From: Nitrospirota bacterium
Lineage (GTDB): Bacteria > Nitrospirota > Thermodesulfovibrionia > JACRGW01
DNA length: 7,265 nucleotides
Assembly: GCA_016212195.1 (NCBI GenBank)
Contig: JACRGW010000086.1
Span: 1-7,265 of the forward strand
Direction: 5' to 3'
Shown: piece by piece, positions 1-5,437 of the stretch
Layout of the letters: every line of letters begins with the position of its first letter
How positions within the stretch are numbered: the first letter of the stretch is position 1
Made by a program: the position numbers and the translations under genes
Notes under the pieces: model-generated
The model's database searches: none
What the model was told of the DNA's origin: nothing
Seen by the model: the letters and a program-made list of their open reading frames with translations, nothing else

Positions 1-159
1 GCCAAGCCATTTCTTTACGGTGTTCTTGCTTACTCCGTAAAACCGTGCAACAGGCTTTATTCCCTTGTCTATGGCGTCCCGCACCATTTGAAGCCTTATG
101 CCAAATAAAAATCCCTTGTCTTTGCTTTTTACCATAGTAGAATACCGTATGGGAGACAT
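1..159 (-). CDS. Transposase-like helix-turn-helix protein, N-terminal part (runs off the left edge)
   Basis: This frame stays open from an ATG at 159 to the window edge, giving 53 residues that begin MSPIRYSTMVKSKDKG. Residues about 33-52 (GIKPVARFYGVSKNTVKKWL) read as a typical helix-turn-helix: a first helix ending near R-F-Y, a G-V-S turn, and a recognition helix T-V-K-K-W-L. This layout is common at the N-terminus of integrase-fold (DDE) transposases of the IS481/IS3 kind, where it binds the element ends. The catalytic part would lie beyond the left edge, so the family is inference. The start is well supported: an AAGGAGG Shine-Dalgarno at 168-174 lies 8 bases upstream. A stand-alone HTH regulator, or a dead remnant of an element, cannot be excluded. 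Confidence 0.7.
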   Translation of the reverse strand, partial: MSPIRYSTMVKSKDKGFLFGIRLQMVRDAIDKGIKPVARFYGVSKNTVKKWLG

Positions 160-167
160 CGATCATT

Positions 168-174
168 CCTCCTT
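168..174 (-). promoter_or_regulatory. Strong ribosome binding site of the transposase-like gene
   Basis: On the minus strand this reads AAGGAGG, a near-perfect Shine-Dalgarno, 8 bases before the ATG at 159. It decides between two candidate ATGs: the other, at 166, lies only one base away from the motif and is in another frame, so it cannot use this site. Confidence 0.75.
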
Positions 175-202
175 GCAAATAAGATAACTTCCGTCATTTG
201 CA
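174..202. repeat. Short inverted repeat next to the transposase-like gene start
   Basis: TGCAAAT at 174-180 and ATTTGCA at 196-202 are perfect 7-base inverted arms with a 15-base spacer. Allowing one bulged base, two further pairs form with the GG of the adjacent Shine-Dalgarno. The site could be an internal or terminal repeat of an insertion sequence, or an mRNA hairpin in the leader. With only one end in the window, the element boundary cannot be placed. Confidence 0.35.
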
Positions 203-226
203 GGATAATGCCTTTGTCTCCCTTTT

Positions 227-547
227 TCAATACCCTTTGAGCAGTCTTTTTACCAAAAGCCCCTTTTCTTTTTCCATCTCTTCATCAGGATCAAGGCTCT
301 TTCTCCAAAGCCCCCAATCAGGTTTAAGAGCCTTCCTTGTATGAATATCTATATCTGAAAAACAAGATTGATTATTAAATGCTTCTGGGGAGGCAACAGC
401 TCTTTTTGAAGCAATTCCCTGTTTAAACTTGTCCCCGAAATCTTTAATCGGGGAACCTTCAGGGACAGGCTTTGCAGATTGTGAACTCCTCTTCCCCGAA
501 CCTTTCGGTATTAGCTCGTTTACTAATCTCTTGAGATGCTCAAACAT
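227..547 (-). CDS. Small hypothetical protein (106 aa)
   Basis: I do not recognise this protein. It is hydrophilic and strongly charged, with no membrane segment, no signal peptide and one cysteine. Residues 1-30 are basic (K-R-L-V-N-E-L-I-P-K-G-S-G-K-R), the middle is rich in serine, proline and alanine, and the C-terminus alternates acidic and basic runs (D-P-D-E-E-M-E-K-E-K, then V-K-R-L-L-K-G-Y). It lies 75 bases downstream of the response regulator on the same strand, with no obvious terminator between them, so co-transcription is possible. The ATG at 547 has only a weak AGG directly in front of it, which lowers confidence in translation. It may be a genuine small lineage-specific protein, a degraded gene tail, or a chance open frame. 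Nothing in the sequence gives a function. Confidence 0.4.
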   Translation of the reverse strand: MFEHLKRLVNELIPKGSGKRSSQSAKPVPEGSPIKDFGDKFKQGIASKRAVASPEAFNNQSCFSDIDIHTRKALKPDWGLWRKSLDPDEEMEKEKGLLVKRLLKGY

Positions 548-622
548 CCTATCGCTTATACATGAAAGTCTCTTCTTCAGGGGGTCACCATGTGCCTGGG
601 ACAGAATATTTCTATCTTTTTA

Positions 623-1354
623 TCACTGCAGAAATCTATTTCTTATCTCTCTTCGATATTCCTTCGGGGATGCCCCATTGACCTTCCTGAATACGCGCTC
701 AAAATGTGTAATACTCTCATACCCTACATGAGAGGCTATCTCTGTTATGTTTAAATCAGGGTTTCTGAGGAGTTCAGCAGCATTTTTAATCCTTATGAGG
801 TTTATATAGGATACCAGGCTCTGTCCAAATCTTTTCTTAAATACTTTATTAAATTTACTCCTGTTCATATTGGTCATACCTACAATCTTTTCACACTTCA
901 GGTCTTCCATATAATTTTCGCTTATATATGCTGCGATGCAGTCCATTATGAATTCATCCTTATTTTTTATAATATCAGGTTGTTCATCGATCTCTTTCCC
1001 GTTAAGTATTCCGGTTATTTTGTTCATAAGATATTTAAGGCTTAGCGGTTTCTCTATGAAATCTGTCACCCCTGCCCTCAACGCATTAACAACCAAACTC
1101 TTGTTTCCAAAGCCGGTAATCATTATGACAGGAAGATCTGGTTTCATTTCCCTGATTGATTTTAACAAATCAAGTCCATTGCCGTTCGGCAGTTTATAGT
1201 CGATGAGAGCAAGATCCATATTCTTTTTTAATTGTTTCATCCCCTCTGAATACCCCGATGCTTCTAATACATCATATTCCCTTTCAAGGACAGTTTTTAT
1301 TATTGCCCTTATTTCTGCATTATCTTCAACCAGAAGAATGACTTTTTTCTCCAT
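623..1354 (-). CDS. Response regulator: receiver domain plus AraC-type DNA-binding domain
   Basis: This 243-residue cytoplasmic transcription regulator has two parts. Residues 4 to about 118 form a CheY-like receiver with all the signature residues: acidic pocket E10-D11, phospho-acceptor D52 (in L-I-D-Y-K-L-P), T80 in I-T-G-F-G, and K102 in E-K-P. Residues about 140-240 are an AraC/XylS double helix-turn-helix, ending with the conserved N-I-T-E-I-A-S-H-V-G-Y and F-x-R-V-F-R-K-x-x-G-x-S-P-K-E-Y-R-R pattern. Phosphorylation by a histidine kinase would be expected to control DNA binding. No kinase lies beside it, so it is an orphan here; its partner may be beyond the left edge or elsewhere. It is divergent from dapL across an AT-rich spacer. 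No good Shine-Dalgarno precedes the ATG at 1354, but the receiver fold begins directly there, so the start is reliable. The target genes cannot be told from the sequence. Confidence 0.93.
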   Translation of the reverse strand: MEKKVILLVEDNAEIRAIIKTVLEREYDVLEASGYSEGMKQLKKNMDLALIDYKLPNGNGLDLLKSIREMKPDLPVIMITGFGNKSLVVNALRAGVTDFIEKPLSLKYLMNKITGILNGKEIDEQPDIIKNKDEFIMDCIAAYISENYMEDLKCEKIVGMTNMNRSKFNKVFKKRFGQSLVSYINLIRIKNAAELLRNPDLNITEIASHVGYESITHFERVFRKVNGASPKEYRREIRNRFLQ

Positions 1355-1596
1355 CTAAATTTACTAGAGGAAATTCTATTTAAAACTTAATATAATGTCT
1401 ATTCATTTTTTATTATTTACTAAACATTTTTAGCATTCTCTATGAGTACCAATAAATATCTTCTTTATTTATCTATCTAAATAACATTTTAAATAAAATA
1501 TATAATTTGATGTCCTATCGTTTATAATCTCTTTTAAAAAAAAACCCATCATGCTAAAATATCCCTTATTCTAAAGATGAAATTATTGAGATATCC
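1355..1596. other. AT-rich divergent intergenic region
   Basis: This 242-base spacer lies between two genes pointing away from each other, so it should hold both promoters. It is extremely AT-rich, with many A and T tracts. No open frame or riboswitch-like fold stands out. It contains one arm of TTTTAGCAT (1428-1436) and its inverted copy ATGCTAAAA (1551-1559), about 114 bases apart, plus a perfect TATAAT at 1523-1528 that lacks a matching -35 box. Confidence 0.6.
1532..1560 (+). promoter_or_regulatory. Candidate promoter of the dapL-folK-kinase group
   Basis: A possible extended -10 element, TG-C-TAAAAT, lies at 1552-1560 (hexamer 1555-1560). At 17-base spacing the -35 position holds TTTTAA (1532-1537), a poor match. 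Transcription would start near 1567 and leave a leader of about 30 bases. In such AT-rich DNA, matches of this quality arise by chance, so this is only a candidate. Confidence 0.25.
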
Positions 1597-2772
1597 ATGA
1601 GTAAAATCAATATCGATATGGCAGAAAGGGTCAGGAACCTCCCCCCTTATCTCTTTGCTACCATTGACAGGATGAAACAGGAAGCCCTTTCAAAGGGTGT
1701 AGACCTTATTGATCTAAGCATAGGTGATCCTGACATACCTACACCAAAGAATATTGTGGATCGGATGAAGGAGGCTATCGAAAACCCTCAGAATCACCGC
1801 TATCCATCTTATGAAGGACTTTTGAGCTTTCGTATAGCGATTGCCGATTGGTGTAAGAAGAGGTTCAATGTGGTATTAGACCCTGAGACAGAGGTTCTCT
1901 CTCTGATAGGTTCAAAGGAAGGTATCGGTCATATACCTCTTGCCTTTGTAAATCCAGGGGATACAGTGCTTGTGCCCTCTCCCTGCTACCCTGTATATCC
2001 CATAGGGACGCTCTTTGCAGGAGGAAATTCATATTTTCTTCCTCTAAGAAAGGAGAACAACTTCCTTCCTGACCTTAAGTCCATACCGGATGATATCGCA
2101 AAGAGATCCAGACTCCTCTTCATAAATTATCCAAATAACCCTACATCAGCAGTGGCTGACAGGAACTTCTATGAAGAGGTTGTAGAATTCGCATTACGTC
2201 ATAATATAATAGTCTGCCACGATGCTGCCTACTCTGAGATATATTATGATGACATGAGACCAATGAGTTTTCTCGAGACACCAGGCGCAAAGGATGTTGG
2301 CATCGAGTTTCATTCCCTATCAAAGACCTATAACATGACGGGCTGGAGGATAGGTTTTGCTGTAGGTAACCAAAATGTTATTCAGGGTCTTGGAAAGATA
2401 AAGACAAATCTCGATTCAGGGATCTTTCAGGCAATTCAGGCGGCAGGGATAGAGGCGCTCAGAAGCCCTGAGTCTTTAACGGATAATATCAGGGAGGTAT
2501 ATCAGAAGAGGAGGGATAGACTTGTTAAGGGGTTAAGGGATAAAGGTCTTGATCTCGATCCTCCTCTTGCAACTTTCTATCTCTGGATAAGGGTACCTAA
2601 AGGATATTCATCATCTGAGTTCACAACATTACTCCTCGAAAAGACAGGGATTCTGACCACTCCAGGAAATGGATTCGGCGAGGCAGGTGAAGGGTATATC
2701 AGAATGGCACTTACAGTAAATCTTGATCGGATAGAAGAGGCATTAGAAAGGATAACAGAGCTGAGATGGTGA
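1597..2772 (+). CDS. dapL: LL-diaminopimelate aminotransferase-type class I/II aminotransferase
   Basis: This 391-residue PLP enzyme is of the fold-type I aminotransferase class. Visible motifs are the N-terminal substrate loop with S-I-G-D-P-D (41-46), N-Y-P-N-N-P-T (177-183), D209 and Y212 for the cofactor ring, S-L-S-K-T-Y-N-M-T-G-W-R-I-G with Schiff-base lysine K243 and phosphate-binding R251, and R369 in the C-terminal Y-I-R-M, expected to hold the substrate carboxylate. Overall it reads like the DapL subgroup, which makes LL-diaminopimelate from tetrahydrodipicolinate and glutamate in one step for lysine and peptidoglycan. Related aspartate or alanine aminotransferases share these motifs, so substrate assignment is less certain than class. 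Length is normal. The start at 1597 has only a weak GAG-containing site upstream. It is the first gene of a plus-strand group and overlaps folK by 7 bases. Confidence 0.82.
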   Translation: MSKINIDMAERVRNLPPYLFATIDRMKQEALSKGVDLIDLSIGDPDIPTPKNIVDRMKEAIENPQNHRYPSYEGLLSFRIAIADWCKKRFNVVLDPETEVLSLIGSKEGIGHIPLAFVNPGDTVLVPSPCYPVYPIGTLFAGGNSYFLPLRKENNFLPDLKSIPDDIAKRSRLLFINYPNNPTSAVADRNFYEEVVEFALRHNIIVCHDAAYSEIYYDDMRPMSFLETPGAKDVGIEFHSLSKTYNMTGWRIGFAVGNQNVIQGLGKIKTNLDSGIFQAIQAAGIEALRSPESLTDNIREVYQKRRDRLVKGLRDKGLDLDPPLATFYLWIRVPKGYSSSEFTTLLLEKTGILTTPGNGFGEAGEGYIRMALTVNLDRIEEALERITELRW

Positions 2773-3254
2773 GTCACATCTCCTATTTAGGCATCGGTTC
2801 AAACATCGGGAAAAGGAGAGAAAACTGTCTTGAGGCAATCAGTCTTCTCGAGGAAAGCCCCTTTATTTCTGTAACAAAGAGGTCCTCGCTTTATGAGACA
2901 GAACCGGTTGGATATGAAGACCAGCCACCTTTTATAAATTGTGTTATAGAGATAGAAACAACCATTGACCCGAGGAGACTACTCAGAGTATGCCAGGAGA
3001 TTGAAGATATTCTTGGCAGAGAAAGAGATATCCGCTGGAGACCGAGGACAATAGATATTGATATCCTGCTTTATAATAATCTAATAATAAATGAACAGGA
3101 TCTAAGGATCCCTCATCCCCATATGCACGAAAGGGGCTTTGTACTTATTCCACTATCCGAGATCGCATCAGATGCTATCCATCCTGTTAAGAAAAAAAAG
3201 ATAAAGGATCTTTTAAGAGCGATTAAAGATAGACATTCAGTTGTAAAGGCATAA
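2766..3254 (+). CDS. folK: 2-amino-4-hydroxy-6-hydroxymethyldihydropteridine pyrophosphokinase (HPPK)
   Basis: The product (162 aa, normal for the family) transfers pyrophosphate from ATP to 6-hydroxymethyl-7,8-dihydropterin, the step before dihydropteroate synthase in cytoplasmic folate synthesis. The family signature is clear: the N-terminal Y-L-G-I-G-S-N-I-G strand and loop (7-15), S-x-L-Y-E-T-E-P-V-G-Y near 41-50, P-F-I-N-C-V (55-60), and the core R-W-R-P-R-T-I-D-I-D-I-L-L-Y (90-103), whose D97 and D99 match the magnesium-binding aspartates. I-P-H-P-H-M-H-E-R-G-F-V-L-I-P-L (115-130) completes the fold. The ATG at 2766 lies inside the last codons of dapL, so translation is probably coupled. 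A GTG follows directly and could also serve. There is no strong Shine-Dalgarno of its own. Confidence 0.96.
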   Translation: MVSHISYLGIGSNIGKRRENCLEAISLLEESPFISVTKRSSLYETEPVGYEDQPPFINCVIEIETTIDPRRLLRVCQEIEDILGRERDIRWRPRTIDIDILLYNNLIINEQDLRIPHPHMHERGFVLIPLSEIASDAIHPVKKKKIKDLLRAIKDRHSVVKA

Positions 3255-3272
3255 AACCGAATATAAGATCTT

Positions 3273-3309
3273 ATTTAGCATTTTGAATTTAAAATTTTAA
3301 ATGCTAAAT
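3273..3309. repeat. Perfect 11-bp inverted repeat between folK and the deoxynucleoside kinase gene
   Basis: ATTTAGCATTT at 3273-3283 and AAATGCTAAAT at 3299-3309 are exact reverse complements, separated by 15 bases. The spacer region is itself self-complementary (TTTAAAATTTTAAA is a palindrome at 3288-3301). The hairpin begins 19 bases after the folK stop and ends 20 bases before the kinase ATG. No T-run follows, so it is not a standard terminator. It could be an mRNA processing or stabilising hairpin, an operator, or a small dispersed repeat. Confidence 0.7.
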
Positions 3310-3329
3310 GATAATTTCAAAATTTATTG

Positions 3330-3968
3330 ATGCACAGATATATAGCTATAGAGGGCCCGATAGGCGTAGGAAAGACAAGTCTCGCAAAACTCCTTGCGGT
3401 GGAATTAGATACCCAGACAATACTTGAGTCCTCCGAGGAGAATCCTTTCCTGTCAGTATTCTATGCAGACAGAAAGAGGATGGCCTTCCAGACCCAGATA
3501 TTTTTTCTCCTTTCCCGTTACAACCAGCAACAGGAACTATTCCAGCAAGACCTCTTCAATAAGACAACTATAATAGACTATATATTCGCGAGGGACAGGA
3601 TCTTTGCATACCTCAACCTCGACAATAACGAACTTGCCCTATACGAGCAGATTTACTCTCTCCTTCATGAAAGGATACCTAAGCCCGACCTTGTAATTTA
3701 CCTCTCTGCATCTACAGATACACTTTTAGAAAGGCTAGAATCGAGGGGAAGGGATTTTGAGAAGAATATCTCTATGGAATATCTTGAGGAAATTAACCAG
3801 TCCTTTAACCGTTTCTTCTTTCATTACTCTGATACTCCCCTCCTTGTAATCAATACATCAGCGATAGACTTTGTAAAAAATCCTGTGGATCTCAAAGACC
3901 TTGTGAAACAGATAAGGTATATGAAAAAGGGAACACAGTACTATGTGCCAATGTCTTCAAAGAAGTGA
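3330..3968 (+). CDS. Deoxynucleoside kinase (deoxyadenosine/deoxyguanosine/deoxycytidine kinase family)
   Basis: This 212-residue cytoplasmic P-loop kinase phosphorylates a deoxynucleoside at the 5' position for dNTP salvage. Residues 9-17 (G-P-I-G-V-G-K-T-S) are the Walker A loop of the family. E33 fits the catalytic glutamate, Q54/Q56 and R63 (F-Q-T-Q-I-F-F-L-L-S-R-Y) the base-binding helix, D83 and R88-D89-R90 the D-Y-x-F-A-R-D-R motif, and R135-x-x-x-R139-G-R141 the arginine-rich LID. Which deoxynucleoside is used cannot be read from sequence. I chose the ATG at 3330; a TTG directly before it at 3327 would add one residue. There is no clear Shine-Dalgarno, and the AT-rich leader holds a hairpin at 3273-3309. 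A folK neighbour is usual in related bacteria. The gene converges with lgt. Confidence 0.88.
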   Translation: MHRYIAIEGPIGVGKTSLAKLLAVELDTQTILESSEENPFLSVFYADRKRMAFQTQIFFLLSRYNQQQELFQQDLFNKTTIIDYIFARDRIFAYLNLDNNELALYEQIYSLLHERIPKPDLVIYLSASTDTLLERLESRGRDFEKNISMEYLEEINQSFNRFFFHYSDTPLLVINTSAIDFVKNPVDLKDLVKQIRYMKKGTQYYVPMSSKK

Positions 3969-4020
3969 AAAATGAATATTTAACTTGATAATTTCCTGTG
4001 ATTTTCCATAGGTTTTTTCT

Positions 4021-4046
4021 TCATTCCCACGAAAGTGGGAATCCAG
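4021..4046 (+). repeat. REP-like hairpin, copy 1
   Basis: This 26-base unit contains an 8-bp stem, ATTCCCAC with GTGGGAAT (4023-4042), closed by a GAAA tetraloop, flanked by TC on the left and CCAG on the right. Units of the form ATTCC-xx-C-GAAA-G-xx-GGAATCCAG are known as dispersed intergenic repeats in many bacteria. This copy has its GAAA loop on the plus strand, reading away from the kinase gene. Confidence 0.8.
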
Positions 4047-4086
4047 ATGACGTCCTTGCAAAAACAGGTAATTATTATATGAAAGA

Positions 4087-4112
4087 CTGGATTCCTGCTT
4101 TCGCAGGAATGA
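4087..4112 (-). repeat. REP-like hairpin, copy 2 (inverted)
   Basis: This is the same 26-base unit on the minus strand, with the 8-bp stem ATTCCTGC/GCAGGAAT (4091-4110) and the GAAA loop read on the minus strand. It differs from copy 1 at four positions, all in the stem, and every change keeps base pairing. It lies 40 bases from copy 1 in opposite orientation, so the two could also pair with each other into a long hairpin. Confidence 0.8.
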
Positions 4113-4203
4113 CACAATCTGCAATTAAGTTTCTTCAATTTTTAAATACCCAATAGCTTGCCGCAGGATTCTTCAGTAATGTTGAAGTTGAAATATTAGG
4201 GAT

Positions 4204-4968
4204 TCAAGTTTTCGATCTTTTCAGTCTCAATAGCATATAAATAGAAATGACAGCAAGAGGGATCCCTATAGCCTGTGATGTTGAAAGTGGGCCTCCAAAG
4301 AACATCCCCCTGATCTCATCTCCCCTGAAGAACTCAATTAAAAATCTTAAAACAGAGTATGAGAACACATAGAGCCAGAAGAGCTGGCCATCAAAGGACT
4401 TCTTCTTTCTCATAAGTATCAAAAAGAGAAAGATAAGGAATGTCCCTAAGGACTCATAGAGCTGGGTCGGATGAAGTGGGATATTAAGCCTTGCGAGGGA
4501 ATCGGGATCTCTGAATATTACTCCCCAGGGCAGAGTCGTTGGCTTCCCATAACAACATCCAGCAGAAAAACATCCGAGGCGCCCTACTGCCTGTGCGATA
4601 GAAACCGAAGGGGCAATAATATCTCCTACTTTCCATAAAGGTAGGTTTTGCCGTTTTATATAATAGATACCTGCCGGGATACCGAGGATAAGTCCGCCAT
4701 AGAAGACAAGTCCACCTTCCCAGATCATAAATATCCTTAAAGGATTCTCTATATAATACTGAAGGTCTGTAAGTATAAAGAGGAGGCGGGAACCTACAAT
4801 TGCAGCCACAAGTAGATATAGACCGAGATCGACAATCCTTTCAGGAGCAACCCCTTCTCTCCTTGCCTGTTTGACTGCAAGTGCGAGGGCGAGAAAGAAG
4901 GCCGCTGCAAGCATCACTCCATAGGTATGGATTGTGAGTGGACCAATCTTGAAGAGTATGGGATACAA
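4204..4968 (-). CDS. lgt: Prolipoprotein diacylglyceryl transferase
   Basis: This inner-membrane enzyme transfers diacylglycerol from phosphatidylglycerol to the lipobox cysteine of prolipoproteins, the first step of lipoprotein maturation. It has 254 residues and about seven hydrophobic segments. Motifs seen are P-L-T-I-H-T-Y-G (10-17, H14 and Y16), V-G-S-R (58-61), G-G-L-V-F-Y-G-G (85-92), the Lgt signature G-R-L-G-C-F-S-A-G-C-C-Y-G (129-141, essential arginine R130), H-P-T-Q-L-Y-E (166-172) and F-F-R-G-D-E (213-218). The C-F-x-x-G-C-C-Y version replaces the N-F-I-N-x-E form of E. coli and is common in other phyla. The start codon is TTG at 4968, backed by AAAGGAG 7 bases upstream inside the end of lspA. 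Only one base separates it from the lspA stop, so translation should be coupled. Confidence 0.96.
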   Translation of the reverse strand: MYPILFKIGPLTIHTYGVMLAAAFFLALALAVKQARREGVAPERIVDLGLYLLVAAIVGSRLLFILTDLQYYIENPLRIFMIWEGGLVFYGGLILGIPAGIYYIKRQNLPLWKVGDIIAPSVSIAQAVGRLGCFSAGCCYGKPTTLPWGVIFRDPDSLARLNIPLHPTQLYESLGTFLIFLFLILMRKKKSFDGQLFWLYVFSYSVLRFLIEFFRGDEIRGMFFGGPLSTSQAIGIPLAVISIYMLLRLKRSKT

Positions 4969-4969
4969 G

Positions 4970-5437
4970 TTATTTCTCCTTTCTGAAAGTTAGCAGGTTT
5001 ATGAAAAGAATAAATACCCCTATCGTTATTGAAGAATCAGCGATATTGAAGGCAGGCCAGTGAAATCTATCATAAAAGAGATCGATAAAGTCTATAACCT
5101 CACCAGACCTCACCCTGTCTATCATATTACCTATAGCACCTCCTGAGATAAGTGAGAGTGAGGTAATAAGCCAGAGGTTGTTTTCTGGTAATCTAATAAG
5201 ATACACTATGACAATAAGGAGGGCTATAGACGAGGCTATTATGAAAAAAAGGCTGTTCATACCTGATAGGATACCGAAGGCACCACCGGTATTTTTTACA
5301 TGGGTGATATTAAAGAATCCATCTACCACAGGTATCGATTTATATAGTGGTATATTTGCTTTGATTATGGATTTCGTGATCTGATCAGTTATAACAACAA
5401 CGAGTGCTATAGAACCTGAAAGGAAATACTTATTCAT
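4970..5437 (-). CDS. lspA: Lipoprotein signal peptidase (signal peptidase II)
   Basis: This inner-membrane aspartyl protease cuts the signal peptide from diacylglyceryl-prolipoproteins made by Lgt. The 155 residues contain four hydrophobic segments (about 5-23, 60-82, 88-106, 134-150). Conserved blocks are T-D-Q-I-T-K (17-22), V-K-N-T-G-G-A-F-G (47-55), G-G-A-I-G-N-M-I-D-R (99-108) with V-I-D-F-I-D, and N-I-A-D-S (131-135). The catalytic pair is D116 and D134. The start is the ATG at 5437, where the hydrophobic N-terminus begins and where it overlaps the ileS stop as ATGA; a GGAG at 5445-5448 lies 7 bases upstream. The frame stays open to 5518, but those 27 extra residues only read ileS in another frame. 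The ileS-lspA order is classic; lgt following directly puts two steps of one pathway together. Confidence 0.96.
   Translation of the reverse strand: MNKYFLSGSIALVVVITDQITKSIIKANIPLYKSIPVVDGFFNITHVKNTGGAFGILSGMNSLFFIIASSIALLIVIVYLIRLPENNLWLITSLSLISGGAIGNMIDRVRSGEVIDFIDLFYDRFHWPAFNIADSSITIGVFILFINLLTFRKEK
4976..4982 (-). promoter_or_regulatory. Ribosome binding site that fixes the TTG start of lgt
   Basis: The minus strand reads AAAGGAG here, within the last Lys-Glu-Lys codons of lspA and 7 bases before the TTG at 4968. The strong site compensates for the weak start codon. The Lgt N-terminus (MYPILFKIGPLTIHTYG) aligns with the family pattern from exactly this point. Confidence 0.7.

Larger units (their letters stand above)
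3969..4203. other. Convergent intergenic region with REP-like hairpins
   Basis: This 235-base spacer lies between two gene 3' ends and contains no credible coding frame. Its main content is the inverted hairpin pair at 4021-4046 and 4087-4112. A weak 5-bp stem, CTTCA with TGAAG, lies at 4171-4187. No classical terminator with a T-run after a GC stem was seen for either strand, so the REP-like hairpins may be what marks the transcript ends. Confidence 0.6.

Noticed and set aside
160..166. Alternative ATG at 166 (minus strand) opening another frame across the transposase-like gene.
   Set aside because: It lies one base from the Shine-Dalgarno, too close for initiation, and its product shows no recognisable fold, whereas the frame from 159 gives a clear helix-turn-helix.
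578..612. GGGGGTCACCATGTGCCTGGGAC-like stretch resembling degenerate dispersed palindromes.
   Set aside because: Pairing is imperfect and only one copy is in the window, so neither a terminator nor a repeat family can be supported.
1355..1596. Lysine riboswitch or other leader RNA upstream of the dapL-like gene.
   Set aside because: The spacer is almost entirely A and T, without the GC-containing multi-helix pattern of a lysine riboswitch, and the likely leader is short.
3327..3329. TTG start one codon before the kinase ATG.
   Set aside because: ATG directly follows and gives the usual short N-terminus before the P-loop strand. The TTG adds only one residue and has no ribosome site of its own.
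4021..4112. Two repeat units considered as a minimal CRISPR array.
   Set aside because: Only two copies, in opposite orientation, with a hairpin and GAAA loop and no cas genes. This fits a REP-like pair, not direct repeats with spacers.
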